Shown here: positions 36,118 to 46,300 of the stretch, piece by piece
Numbering within the stretch: position 1 is the first letter of the stretch
Layout: every line of letters starts with the position of its first letter
NCBI GenBank assembly: GCA_937919825.1
Contig: CALFPA010000132.1
Span: 54,932 to 118,931 of the forward strand
Reading direction: 5' to 3'
Length of the DNA stretch: 64,000 nt
Source: an uncultured Spartobacteria bacterium
GTDB taxonomy: Bacteria; Verrucomicrobiota; Verrucomicrobiia; Chthoniobacterales; Terrimicrobiaceae
Notes under the pieces: model-generated
The model's database searches: none
Told to the model about the DNA's origin: nothing
What the model saw: only the letters and a program-made list of their open reading frames with translations
Program-made: the position numbers and the translations under genes

Positions 36118-37839
36118 TCAGGGCAGCGGGAAACGCGATGTGAAGGCGAGGACTTCCTTGCGCAAGGCGGCGAGGGCGGCTTCGTCGTGGCGTTTTTTCA
36201 AGGCGCTGTCGATGAAGTCGGCGACCTGCATCATGTCGTCCTCGCGCAGGCCGCGCGAGGTCATGGCCGGGGTTCCGATGCGGATGCCGCCGGTTTTCAT
36301 GATCGATTCGGTGTCGAACGGGATTGCATTTTTGTTCACCGTGATCGCGGCCTTGTCCAAAACCTCGGAGGCCTCGGCGCCGGTGATGCCAGCGGGGCGG
36401 AGGTCAACGAGCATGACATGGTTATCTGTGCCGCCGGAGACGATGCGGTGACCGACCTTGGAGAGGCGGGCGGCGAGGGCCTTGGCGTTGCTCACGACTT
36501 GGTAGGCATAGTCTTTGAAATCCGGTTGCAGCGCCTCGCGGAAGCACACGGCCTTCGCGGCGATGACATGCATGAGCGGGCCGCCTTGGACTCCGGGGAA
36601 AGTCTGGGCGTCGATTTTCTTGGCGAATTGCTCTTTGCACATGACGAGGCCGGCGCGAGGGCCGCGCAGGCTTTTGTGCGTGGTCGTCGTGACGAAATCC
36701 GCGTGCGGGAAAGGGGAGGGGTGCACGCCGCCGGCGACGAGACCCGAAATGTGGGCCATGTCCACGAAAAGGTAGGCGCCGACGGAATCGGCGATCTCGC
36801 GCATGCGCTGAAAGTCGATGACGCGCGGGTAGGCGGAGGCACCGGCGGTGATCATTTTCGGGCGAACCTCGAGGGCTTGGCGCGCGAGGGCGTCATAGTC
36901 GATCGTCTCGGTCTCGCGGCTCACGCCGTAGTGGGAAACCTCGTAAAGTTTGCCGGAGAAATTCGCCTTGTGGCCGTGGGTGAGGTGCCCGCCGTGAGCG
37001 AGGTCCATCGTGAGGATTTTGTCGCCAGGGGTCAGGACGCTGAAATAAACGGCCATGTTCGCCTGGCTGCCGCTGTGGGGTTGGACATTCGCGTGCTCGG
37101 CGCCGAAGAGCTTCTTCGCGCGCTCGATGGCCAGCGTTTCCACGATGTCCACATACTCGCAACCGCCATACCAGCGTTTGCCGGGATAGCCTTCGGCGTA
37201 TTTGTTGGTGAGGCAGGAGCCTTGGGCCTCCATGACGGCGCGGCTGGTGAAATTCTCGCTCGCGATCAGCTCAATGTGCTCAAACTGGCGGCGGTGTTCC
37301 TTCTCAATCGCGGCGGCGATCTCGGGGTCGGTTTCGGCGAGGGCGGAGGCTTCGGGACGGGCGTCGAGTGTGGATGGCATGGGATTTTGGTTGATGATTC
37401 TCATTACGGATGGGAGCGCCTTTTCGATGCTGCGTTTGCATTCGGCATAGACCGCGCGGCCTTGTCCGATCGGATCCGGCACATCGGGGCAGCCTTTTTC
37501 ATCGAAACGCAACAGGCGGACCTTGTGGATAAATTCGGGGAAAAACAAATCAAGGAGCCTGCGGTGGTCTTCCGTCATTACGAAAATGTGCGAGGCCCTT
37601 TCGAGAAGTTCCTCGGTCACCGGCTGGCTGCGGAATTTCGTGAGCTCGACGCCCTCGGCGGCGAGGACATCGACGGCATCGCGGCTGGCGGGTTGGCCTT
37701 GGCCGGCGCTGAGTCCGGCCGACTCGGTGGTGATGTCGCGCGAGTCGGCGGCGAGCTTGCGGAAGAGCGCCTCCGCCATGGGGCTCCGGCACACATTGCC
37801 GGTGCAAACAAAGAGAACATGGCGGTTTTTCTGACTCAT
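36118..37839 (-). CDS. glyA: Low-molecular-weight protein tyrosine phosphatase fused to serine hydroxymethyltransferase
   Basis: One 573-residue frame. Residues 1-150 form an LMW-PTP/Wzb-like domain: P-loop [10 protein letters not shown] (C12, R18) and the general-acid Asp in DVPDPIG (D122). Residues 154-573 are a full Gly[49 protein letters not shown] and the PLP-lysine block [17 protein letters not shown]. GlyA makes glycine and 5,10-methylene-THF from serine. An internal ATG (37380) begins the GlyA part at its normal place, so separate GlyA synthesis is possible. No frameshift or stop separates the parts. It is not obvious that the phosphatase serves one-carbon metabolism. Confidence 0.93.
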   Translation of the reverse strand: MSQKNRHVLFVCTGNVCRSPMAEALFRKLAADSRDITTESAGLSAGQGQPASRDAVDVLAAEGVELTKFRSQPVTEELLERASHIFVMTEDHRRLLDLFFPEFIHKVRLLRFDEKGCPDVPDPIGQGRAVYAECKRSIEKALPSVMRIINQNPMPSTLDARPEASALAETDPEIAAAIEKEHRRQFEHIELIASENFTSRAVMEAQGSCLTNKYAEGYPGKRWYGGCEYVDIVETLAIERAKKLFGAEHANVQPHSGSQANMAVYFSVLTPGDKILTMDLAHGGHLTHGHKANFSGKLYEVSHYGVSRETETIDYDALARQALEVRPKMITAGASAYPRVIDFQRMREIADSVGAYLFVDMAHISGLVAGGVHPSPFPHADFVTTTTHKSLRGPRAGLVMCKEQFAKKIDAQTFPGVQGGPLMHVIAAKAVCFREALQPDFKDYAYQVVSNAKALAARLSKVGHRIVSGGTDNHVMLVDLRPAGITGAEASEVLDKAAITVNKNAIPFDTESIMKTGGIRIGTPAMTSRGLREDDMMQVADFIDSALKKRHDEAALAALRKEVLAFTSRFPLP

Positions 37840-37949
37840 GCGATGCGCGGCACTTTAGTTCGACGGGGATTCAAGTCAAACGCTGGGAGAGTCGCCGGGC
37901 TTTGGATTTGACTCGCGGTCAAGAGGGGTTTTAGTGACCCGCTTTGAAG

Positions 37950-39788
37950 ATGAATTTCCATTCTATTATGTTCACGATTGCCGCCGCCGCGACCTTGGCT
38001 ATGCCCGTCTCCGCCCAAGAAGAATCCTTGCCCCCGCTTGTCGATGGCATCGCTCCGAAAAATTACGACGAACTCTGGGCTGGCTACGATCCGCGCAAGG
38101 AACCGCTCGATGTCGAGGTGCTGCACGAGTGGGAAAAAGACGGCGTCGTGATGCGCGTCGTGCGTTTTCGTGTTGGAATTTTCAAAGGCAAAAAAGCCAT
38201 GTTCGCGGGGATTTATGGTTTTCCGAAAGACGCCAAAAACCTCCCCAGCCTCGTGCAAATCCACGGTGGCGGGCAGAGCGCCAGCGAGAACGCTGTCTTC
38301 ACCAATGCCAAACGCGGCTACGCCACCCTCTCGCTCGCTTGGGCGGGGCGCATCGCCGCCGGGCCCTACAGCGTGAATCACGATGGCGTGAAACTTTTCC
38401 ACGAGGGCAAGACAGGCAATCCGAACTACCGCGTTACCACAGACTGGGGCGCGATCGATGCCTATCACAATCCCTGCCGGAACAAGGAAACCAAGTTCGC
38501 CTCCACCAAGCCGACGCCTTGGTCGCTCGACGCCGTGGACTCGCCGCGCAACAGCCCGTGGTTTTTCTGGGCGCTCGGGGCCCGGCGCGCGTTGACCTTT
38601 CTCGAGCAACAACCCGAGGTCGATCCCGCCCGACTCGGCGTTTACGGGCACTCGATGGGCGGCCAGCAAACCGTGGCCCTCGCCGGCACCGACTCGCGAG
38701 TGAAAGCCGCCGTGCCATCCTGCGGCGGGATCAGCTACTGGTTTATCGATAGTGCCGTCAATCAAGCCTCGGTCTCCGACGCGGCGAATCTCTCGCACAT
38801 CACTTGCCCGGTCCTTTTTTTGATGCCCTCGAATGATTTCAACGGCCGCATCGAAGACCTCTCGCCCGCCATCGACCTCGTAAAAAATCCCGCCTGGCGC
38901 ATCGCCAGCGCGCCGCACCATAACCACCAGGACTCGCCGGAATTCGAGGTCGCCACGCAGCTTTTCTTCGACGAGCACTTGAAGGGCAGCTTCAAAATTC
39001 CAGCCACTCCCGCGATGGCGGTTCAATGGAAAACCTCGGATGGCATCCCAATCGCCACCGCCCGGCCTGATCCCGCCCGCGAGCCGCTGCGGGTAGATTT
39101 TTACTACACCCAGCAGGCCATTCCCCAATCCGATCTCCGCTCAAAAAGCCTGCCGCGCCCCGCGCATTTCTGGCGTCACGCCGCTGCAAAAAAATCCGGG
39201 CAAGTCTGGGTCGCAAAACTCCCGCTCGCCGATGCCGACAGGCCGGTTTGGGCTTTCGTAAATGTCACTTACCCGCTCGAGGCACCGGTCTCGGGAGCCG
39301 GATATTACTACGGCGACTACACCGCCGACCGCTTCACGATCTCGTCGCGCTTGATCGCTTTGGAATCCGAGGAATTGAAAGCCGCCGGAGTGAAACCCTC
39401 GTTCCCGCCGACCACGCTGATCGAGAGTTTCAAAGGCGAACTCAACAGTGATTGGTTCACCTACAAACCAAACCACTGGGGCCGCTCGACGCACCGGATT
39501 CACGAACCCCAGTGGCGCGCTCCCGCTGGGGCCAAGCTCGGCCTCGAGGTTTTGGCCGCAGACCCGCTCAATCTCGAAATCTCCCTTGGCGACCACACCG
39601 CAGCGAAAGCCATTCCCGCCGGCGCCGACTGGCAGGAGGTCGTCTTCGCGCCCGCTCACTTCAAAAACAAAAGAGGCGAAGCGCTCGCAGATTTCACCGC
39701 CGCCCAAATCCTCACCATTGGCGAATCGCTCGGAAAACTCAGCCCCTCCGCGCCGAAATTCCGCAACCTCCGCTGGATCGTTCCTTGA
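37950..39788 (+). CDS. Secreted alpha/beta hydrolase, acetylxylan esterase/dienelactone hydrolase type
   Basis: A 612-residue protein with a signal peptide (MNFHSIMFTIAAAATLAMPVSA). ATG 37950 is preferred to TTG 37944. The N-terminal 350 residues are an alpha/beta hydrolase with IHGGGQSASE, nucleophile elbow VYGHSMGGQQT, an Asp in FLMPSNDFNGR and a His in APHHNHQDSPEF. The region after about 450 is beta-rich and resembles a carbohydrate-binding accessory domain. It likely removes acyl groups from polysaccharides, matching the xylose operon in the same window. Its stop overlaps the selO TTG by 4 bp. Confidence 0.75.
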   Translation: MNFHSIMFTIAAAATLAMPVSAQEESLPPLVDGIAPKNYDELWAGYDPRKEPLDVEVLHEWEKDGVVMRVVRFRVGIFKGKKAMFAGIYGFPKDAKNLPSLVQIHGGGQSASENAVFTNAKRGYATLSLAWAGRIAAGPYSVNHDGVKLFHEGKTGNPNYRVTTDWGAIDAYHNPCRNKETKFASTKPTPWSLDAVDSPRNSPWFFWALGARRALTFLEQQPEVDPARLGVYGHSMGGQQTVALAGTDSRVKAAVPSCGGISYWFIDSAVNQASVSDAANLSHITCPVLFLMPSNDFNGRIEDLSPAIDLVKNPAWRIASAPHHNHQDSPEFEVATQLFFDEHLKGSFKIPATPAMAVQWKTSDGIPIATARPDPAREPLRVDFYYTQQAIPQSDLRSKSLPRPAHFWRHAAAKKSGQVWVAKLPLADADRPVWAFVNVTYPLEAPVSGAGYYYGDYTADRFTISSRLIALESEELKAAGVKPSFPPTTLIESFKGELNSDWFTYKPNHWGRSTHRIHEPQWRAPAGAKLGLEVLAADPLNLEISLGDHTAAKAIPAGADWQEVVFAPAHFKNKRGEALADFTAAQILTIGESLGKLSPSAPKFRNLRWIVP

Positions 39789-41218
39789 GCGCCTCGACAC
39801 AGGCTGGTTGGCGGTTTGATAATTCCTACGCGCGTTTGCCAGAGGTTCTGTTTGCGCGTCAAAATCCCGTCTCAGTGGCCAAGCCGACGCTGGTTATTTG
39901 CAACCAAAAGCTCGCCACGTCGATGGGTTTGGACTCCGGGGCAATCGACGCCGAGGTTTTCGCGGGAAATGTGATTCCGCCAGGCGCGGAGCCGATTGCA
40001 CAGGCCTACGCGGGGCACCAATACGGGCATTTCACTATGCTCGGGGATGGACGCGCCATCTTGCTCGGAGAGCATTTGACGCCCGCTGGCGTCCGGCTTG
40101 ATGTGCAGTTGAAAGGTTCGGGGCGCACTCCCTTTTCGCGTCGGGGCGACGGCCGCGCCGCGCTTGGCCCGATGCTACGCGAATACATCATCAGCGAGGC
40201 CATGCACGCGATGGGGATTCCCACCACGCGCAGTCTCGCAGTGGTGACGACTGGCGAAACGGTTTATCGCGACACGGGCTTGCCCGGCGCGGTGCTGACG
40301 CGGATCGCCGCCAGCCACATTCGCGTCGGGACTTTCGAGTATTTGGCGGCGACGAAAAATGTGGAGGCCTTGCGCTCTCTCGCAGACCACACCCGACAAC
40401 GCCACTATCCTGAACTCACGGGCGACGCCGAGCCGCACCGGGCCTTGCTCGAGGCGGTGATCGACCGCCAAGCCGCCCTCATCGCGCGCTGGATGCTCGT
40501 GGGTTTCATTCATGGAGTGATGAACACCGACAACATGGCGCTCTCGGGCGAGACGATCGACTACGGCCCGTGTGCGTTCATGGACGCCTACGATCCCGAG
40601 ACGGTCTTCAGCTCGATCGACCGCCAAGGCCGCTATGCCTACGGAAACCAGGCCCGCATCGCGCATTGGAATCTCGCGCGGTTGGCCGAGACTTTCGTTC
40701 CGTTGCTCGATGACGACGAAACGCGCGGCGTCGAGATCGCCAAGGAAATCCTCGGGATTTTCCCCGATCGCTTCGAGTCGCATTGGCTGGGCGGGATGAG
40801 GGAGAAATTGGGTTTATTCAACGCGGAGAGTGAGGATTTGGGCTTGGTTGGCGAATTGCTCGAAATCATGGCGCGAGAGAAATGGGATTTCACAAACACC
40901 TTCCGAAATCTGAACCCCGCCGCCGAAGCTCCGGAGTTGGGCGCTTGGCAGGCAAAATGGCAGGCGAGACTTTCGCGCCAACCTCAAACGATCGAGGACG
41001 CCCTCGCGTTGATGCGCAAGTCGAACCCCGCCGTTATTCCGAGAAACCACAAAGTCGAGGAAGCCCTCGCGGCAGCCGTCGCTAGCGGTGATCTCGGCCC
41101 GATGCATCGCTTGCTCGAGGCACTGGCCAACCCCTTCGAAGACGCTCCCGAAAAGCAACACTACCGCGACCCTGCTCCTGCTGGCAGCGAGCCGTATCAA
41201 ACCTTTTGCGGGACTTGA
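39785..41218 (+). CDS. selO: Protein adenylyltransferase SelO (YdiU)
   Basis: A 477-residue pseudokinase-fold enzyme that attaches AMP to proteins. Family blocks: AQAYAGHQYGHFTMLGDGRA, LDVQLKGSGRTPFSRRGDGR, LGPMLREYIISEAMHAMGIP, HIRVGTFEYLA, the catalytic FIHGVMNTDNMALSGETIDYGP and the closing YQTFCGT with the Cys near the end found in bacterial members. The start is taken as TTG 39785, which overlaps the upstream esterase stop (TTGA); the longer frame inside the esterase has no family similarity. Confidence 0.93.
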   Translation: MSASTQAGWRFDNSYARLPEVLFARQNPVSVAKPTLVICNQKLATSMGLDSGAIDAEVFAGNVIPPGAEPIAQAYAGHQYGHFTMLGDGRAILLGEHLTPAGVRLDVQLKGSGRTPFSRRGDGRAALGPMLREYIISEAMHAMGIPTTRSLAVVTTGETVYRDTGLPGAVLTRIAASHIRVGTFEYLAATKNVEALRSLADHTRQRHYPELTGDAEPHRALLEAVIDRQAALIARWMLVGFIHGVMNTDNMALSGETIDYGPCAFMDAYDPETVFSSIDRQGRYAYGNQARIAHWNLARLAETFVPLLDDDETRGVEIAKEILGIFPDRFESHWLGGMREKLGLFNAESEDLGLVGELLEIMAREKWDFTNTFRNLNPAAEAPELGAWQAKWQARLSRQPQTIEDALALMRKSNPAVIPRNHKVEEALAAAVASGDLGPMHRLLEALANPFEDAPEKQHYRDPAPAGSEPYQTFCGT

Positions 41219-41242
41219 CCCGATGCAGAAATAGAGGCTCGC

Positions 41243-41656
41243 TCAAAGAAAAGGGTTCGCCACGCGCACATCGTTGTAGATTTGGCCGTGGTTCAAATCC
41301 TCGGTGTAGAGCGTGTCGCACCTGAGTTCAGCCGCAGCAACGACGATAGCGGCGTCCCAGTAGGAAATTCCATGGGTCTTCTGGATCTCGAGAGTTTTCA
41401 TGACCGAGGCAGCGTCCGGAATTTGGCAATCAAAAGTCAGTAACCATCGGGCGGATTGCACGAGCGCCGAGGAATTCAATCCAATGCGACTTTTGCGAAG
41501 GCAGGTGTGGAGGAACTCCTGAACCACCTGAATGGAAAGATGGATTTCGCAATCTTCGATAAGCTTCAGAGCCAAGCGCCGCTTTGCGGCATCCTCGGGC
41601 GCTTCCGAAACGGCATAGATGAAAATATTCGTGTCGAAAAATGTGCTCACTCCCAC
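41243..41656 (-). CDS. PIN-domain toxin (VapC-like)
   Basis: A 137-residue ribonuclease-fold protein starting with GTG at 41656 (another GTG at 41650). Metal-binding acids are in FFDTNIFIYAVSEAPED, QEFLHTCLRKSR, YWDAAIVVAAAE and LYTEDLNHGQ. Its start overlaps the antitoxin stop by 10 bp. It would cleave a specific RNA, often tRNA or rRNA, when freed. Confidence 0.88.
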   Translation of the reverse strand: MGVSTFFDTNIFIYAVSEAPEDAAKRRLALKLIEDCEIHLSIQVVQEFLHTCLRKSRIGLNSSALVQSARWLLTFDCQIPDAASVMKTLEIQKTHGISYWDAAIVVAAAELRCDTLYTEDLNHGQIYNDVRVANPFL

Positions 41657-41907
41657 CGGCCTTTCTGGCGATCGTATACTTCTTCTCGGTGGAATTTTCC
41701 AACGGGCTCGGTGATTTTAATGCCAGATAGCGCTTTGAGGAGGTTGGCCGTGCGAGATTTCCGTTCCGTCTCGGGATCGGGGATTTCGTGGCTCATGGCG
41801 TATTCCAATCCTTGAACGACTAAATCCTTAAGGGTGGTTTTCCGTTGAGCGGCCGCGACCTTTGCCCGATGCAGCAGGGTTTCCGGCAAGTCAATTGTGG
41901 TTTTCAT
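41647..41907 (-). CDS. Ribbon-helix-helix antitoxin (VapB-like)
   Basis: An 86-residue protein starting MKTTIDLPETLLHRAKVAA, a textbook RHH DNA-binding strand and helix, then TTLKDLVVQGLEYAM. The C-terminal part from IPDPETERKS onward would bind the PIN toxin. ATG 41907 is used. It starts directly downstream of a palindrome (41907-41928) and 32 bp after the M20 gene stop on the same strand. Confidence 0.85.
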   Translation of the reverse strand: MKTTIDLPETLLHRAKVAAAQRKTTLKDLVVQGLEYAMSHEIPDPETERKSRTANLLKALSGIKITEPVGKFHREEVYDRQKGRWE

Positions 41908-41939
41908 ATAGCAATATGTGTTGCTATACGGTAATATTG
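41907..41939. promoter_or_regulatory. Palindromic operator of the VapBC-like module
   Basis: Perfect 8-bp arms TATAGCAA (41907-41914) and TTGCTATA (41921-41928) with a 6-bp spacer, nested in a second pair CAATAT (41912-41917) / ATATTG (41934-41939). It abuts the antitoxin start codon, the expected site for RHH autoregulation, and also supplies AT-rich promoter-like sequence in GC-rich DNA. Confidence 0.65.
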
Positions 41940-43274
41940 TCAACCCTTCGCCAACTCCTCGAGCACGGCTTTGTTGAGACGGATGCCGAGGAGGAAGTTT
42001 TCGATGGGGAAGTTTTCGTCGGGGGCGTGGGCTTTGGCGTCGGGGGAGGCAAGGGCGAGCAGCAGGGCGGGTCGACCGAGGATTCGCTGGAAATCGGTGA
42101 GGATCGGGATCGAGCCGCCTTCGCGCATGAGGGCGGGTTTTTTGCCGAAGACTTTTTCGAGCGCGCGGCGCGCGGCGAGGCCTTCGGGGCTGTTCGGGTC
42201 GAGCATGAAAGGCTCGCCGCCGTGGCCGTCGATCAACTCCAGACGCACTCCGCGCGGGCGGTGTTTTTCGAAATGGCGGCGGGCGCGCGCGAGGATTTCG
42301 TCAGGTTTTTGATCCGGCACGAGGCGGAAGGAGATTTTGAAGAAGGCGTGGGAGGGAAGGACAGTTTTGCTGCCTTCGCCTTGGTATCCGCCGCCGAGGC
42401 CGTTGATCTCGGCGGTAGGGCGCGCGCCGATGCGTTCCATGCCAGAATAGCCGGACTCCCCGGCGAGCTCGTCGACTCCAGCCTCGCGGGCGATGTCGGC
42501 GTCGGTGAGCGGGGACTCGGCGGCGGCTTGGCGTTCCCAATCCGCGAGGGGTTTCACCTGGTCATAAAATCCCTCGATCGCCACACGGCCTTCGTTGTCA
42601 TGCAGGCTGGCGATGAGGCGGGCGGCGGCGGTGGCGGGGTTCGCAACGGCCCCGCCGTAGATGCCGGAGTGCAAATCCTGAGCCGGGCCGTGCACGCGAA
42701 CCTCCATCGTGGCGATGCCGCGCAGGCCGTAGCTCAGGGTGGGGTAGCCATCGACAGCCATGCCGGTGTCAGAAATCGCGATGGCGTCGCAGGCGAGTTC
42801 GGCGCGGTGTTTTTCCAGAAACCCCGCGAGATGTTTGCTGCCGATCTCCTCCTCGCCCTCGATGAGGAAAATCACATTCACTGGCAGTGATCCTTCGGCA
42901 AGCGCCTCGCCGACGCCGAGGGTGTGCGCGAGGATTTGGCCTTTGTTGTCCGAGGAGCCGCGCCCGAAAATCCTCCCCTCGCGGATCGTGGGTTCGAAGG
43001 GCGGAGAGGTCCAGAGCTCGAGCGGTTCGGGGGGTTGGACATCGTAGTGGCCGTAAATGAGGACGGTTTTTTTGGCGGGATCGTGCGGGGTTTTGGCGAG
43101 AACCACGGCGTTGCCGGCGGTTTCTTCGCGGCGGGCGTCGAGGCCGAGGGAGCGCAATTTTTCCACTAACCAATCCGCGCAGCGCCCCATGTCCGCAGCA
43201 TGCGCGGCTTGCGCCGAAACGCTTGGGATGGCCACAAATTCCAGCAATTCCTGAACTCTCGGGTCTGTATTCAT
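41940..43274 (-). CDS. M20 family dipeptidase
   Basis: A 444-residue zinc-dependent peptidase. Motifs are VLIYGHYDVQPPEPLELW (first metal His and catalytic Asp), GRIFGRGSSDNKGQILAH (metal-bridging Asp), FLIEGEEEIGSKHL (catalytic and metal Glu), AISDTGM, the dimerisation domain with GLRGIATMEVRVHG, and HAPDENFPIENFL with the last metal His. This matches carnosinase-like/CNDP-type dipeptidases. Divergent from smc. Confidence 0.92.
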   Translation of the reverse strand: MNTDPRVQELLEFVAIPSVSAQAAHAADMGRCADWLVEKLRSLGLDARREETAGNAVVLAKTPHDPAKKTVLIYGHYDVQPPEPLELWTSPPFEPTIREGRIFGRGSSDNKGQILAHTLGVGEALAEGSLPVNVIFLIEGEEEIGSKHLAGFLEKHRAELACDAIAISDTGMAVDGYPTLSYGLRGIATMEVRVHGPAQDLHSGIYGGAVANPATAAARLIASLHDNEGRVAIEGFYDQVKPLADWERQAAAESPLTDADIAREAGVDELAGESGYSGMERIGARPTAEINGLGGGYQGEGSKTVLPSHAFFKISFRLVPDQKPDEILARARRHFEKHRPRGVRLELIDGHGGEPFMLDPNSPEGLAARRALEKVFGKKPALMREGGSIPILTDFQRILGRPALLLALASPDAKAHAPDENFPIENFLLGIRLNKAVLEELAKG

Positions 43275-43382
43275 AATCTATATATTGTGGTCAGTGAAAC
43301 TTGGCTCCACCGGATATTGTATTTTTGTCCTTGCCCGATTCGGCGTCATTTCTAACCTTTCCGAAACTTAACCAAGCCCGCC

Positions 43383-46300
43383 ATGTATCTGCAATCCCTC
43401 GAAATCATCGGATTCAAATCCTTCGCCGCAAAAACCGTCCTGAATTTCCACCGCGGCGTCACCGCGATCGTCGGACCGAACGGTTGCGGCAAATCAAATG
43501 TCCTCGATGCGATGCGTTGGGTGCTCGGCGAGCAATCGGCGAAGGCGCTCCGCGGCGGCGAGATGGCGGATGTCATTTTCAGCGGCACCGACAGCCGCCC
43601 TGCGCTGGGCATGGCGGAGGTCTCAATGACTTTTTCGGAATGCGAAAAAGAACTCGGCACCGATTGGAATGAGGTCCGCATCACGCGCCGCGTCTACCGC
43701 GACGGCAAGAGCGAGTATTTTCTTAATAAAACTTCCTGCCGCCTGCGCGATATTCACCAACTCTTCATGGATACCGGCGTGGGCCGCAGCGCCTACTCGA
43801 TCATGGAGCAGGGGAAGATCGACCAAATCCTCAGCAACCGCCCGGAGGACCGCCGTGCGATTTTCGAGGAGGCCGCCGGCATCACGAAATTCAAAGCCCA
43901 GAAAAAAGAGGCGCTCCGCAAACTCGAATACACCGAGTCGAATCTCGTGCGCGTTCAGGACATCATCAAAGAGGTGAAGCGCCAGATCGGTTCGTTGCAG
44001 CGCCAGGCGGCGAAAGCCCGCCGATACCAATCGATCCTCAACGACCTCCGGGTTTTCGATACCCACCTTTCTCATAAAAACTACCGCGCTCTCTCGACCG
44101 AACTCGAGTCACTCCGCACCCAACTCAACCAGGGCGAAGAGGCCCGCCAGATTCACGAGGTCGAGATCGCGCAGCAGGAGGTCGAACTCGATACCTTCCG
44201 CCAGCGCCTCCAGGAAATCGAAGCCGAGGCCGGCACGGTCCGCGACGGCATGCAAACGCTCCGCAACCGGGTTTTCTCGGCCGAGAATCGGATTTCAACC
44301 AACCACGAGCGCACCGCCGAGTCTTCGGCGCTGATCGAGCGGCACCGCTTGGATATTTTTCAAGCCGAGGAAAAAATCCGCACCCAGCAGGAGCAGATCG
44401 AGCAGACCGATACGCTGCTCCAGCAAATGATCGAGAGCCTCCGCACCCATCAGACGACGCTCGACGAGCATACCGCCCGCCTCAACGAAGTTCGCGAGGA
44501 TCGCCTCGCCGCCGAGCGCGAACTCTCCTCGCAAAGTTCCGAACTTTCGAATGCCGAGGCGCGTCTCAACTCGCTTCGCGGCGAAATTTCCTCCGCCACC
44601 GGTCGTCGTGAATCCGGTGAAACGCGACTCCACCTTTTGCAGAATGAGATCGAATCGGCCTCCCGTGCCGCTGCTGAAGTTTCCTTGCACCTCGCGGATC
44701 TTAAGCGCCGCTCCGACGCGGCCCATCTCGCGCTGGAACATTCCCAAGCCGAAACCTCCGCCGCCATGGCCGACCATGAGACCGCCCAGCACCAGCGTCA
44801 GGATACCGAGGCGATCCTCAATGCCGCCGGAAAAGACGCCGCTGGTATCGAGTCGCGTCTCGAGGTTTTGCGTCAACTTCAAGAGCAAGGCGAGGGGCTC
44901 GACGAAGGCACTCAGGCGTTGCTCAAAGGCCTCGACAATCCCGATCTCTACCACGCCGCCATCAAGGGCACGCTCGTCCAACACATCCAAGTCGAGGAGC
45001 GTCTGATCCCGGCCATCGAAGCCGCGCTCGGCTCGGCCCTCCAAGCGGTCATCTTCAAAGACATCACCGTCGCTGAGGCCGCTCTCTCCAAACTCGCCGG
45101 CCAAAAACTCGGCCGCGCCACCGTCATTCCCGCCGAGTGGATTTCCTCCGATTCCGTAGGACAGGCGTCCCGCCTGTCACCCGACCCCATCGATGGCGAC
45201 CGGGACGGTCGCCCTACATCCCTTCCCTTTGGCGTCTTTGGCCGTGCCAGCGATTGCGTGAAAGGCGACGGCGAGGGAGCGATTCTGGCGCGTCAACTTC
45301 TCCGCGATGTCCTGATTGTCGAAAACCTCGAAGCCGCCTTCCGCCTGCGCTCTGAACATCCCCACTTCGCCTTCGCGGCGTTGGAGGGAGGTTTCATCTC
45401 CCGCTCTGGCATCATTCACGGCGGAGCCACCGGGGAGAATGCTGGCCAATCCACGCTCCAGCGAAAAATCCGCATCGCCGAACTCGAAGCTTCGCTCTCC
45501 GAGGCGACCTCGAAAATTGAATCCCTCGCCGCAGCCCGTGCCGCCGCCGCTGCCGCGATGGATCAGGCAACTGAACGCCTCAAGCACGCCCGCGAATCCA
45601 TGCAGGTCGCTCAAATCGAAACCGCCTCGGTGGACAACGAACGCCGCCACGCCGAGCGCCAACTCGCAGATGCAGAGGCCAAGCGAGCATCGTTCCAGCG
45701 TGAGGCCGCCAGCATCGAGGAGGGACTTCGCGGAAGCCTCGCCCAACTCTCTGAACTCGAATCTCGCATTGCCGAAACCACCTGCTCGCTCGACTCGCTC
45801 CGCTCCGCCCGCTCGGAATGCGAGGCCCGCATCCAGGTTGTCCGCGAGCGCGAAAGCTCCGCCAGCGACGCCCTCAATGAAATCCGTGTCCGGGTCGCCA
45901 CCGAGCGCCAGCAACAGGAGGGTCTCCACCGCCAGCGCGGTCCCATGTCTGCCCGCATCGTGGAACTCAACGAACTCCTCGACGCCCGCCGCGTGGATAT
46001 TTCCAACTACGAATCCCGCCTCGAATCGCTCGCTGCCGAGAATGCCTCCCTCGAAATCTCCATTGGCGAATGGCGCGCGGAACTCGAATCCGAAGAATCC
46101 CGCCTGAGCGCCGTCCTCGCCCAGCGCTCCGAGGTGAACGAAAGTGCCTCCGCGCTCGAATCCGCCCTCCGCGCCGCCCGCCAACAACTCGCCAGCCTGC
46201 AAGACCAACGCAGCCGCATCGAGGTCAAAGCCGCCCAATCCGAGATGCGAATGGAAAACATCCGCAGCCATGTTTCCCAGCGCTACCAGACCGACCTCGA

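Noticed and set aside
39452..39784. N-terminal extension of SelO inside the esterase gene
   Set aside because: The extra 111 residues do not resemble SelO and overlap a sound coding frame; TTG 39785 fits the family start.
45177..46271. 364-aa minus-strand frame opposite smc
   Set aside because: Shadow frame with Gly/Phe/Glu-rich, domain-free translation opposite an intact SMC coding region.
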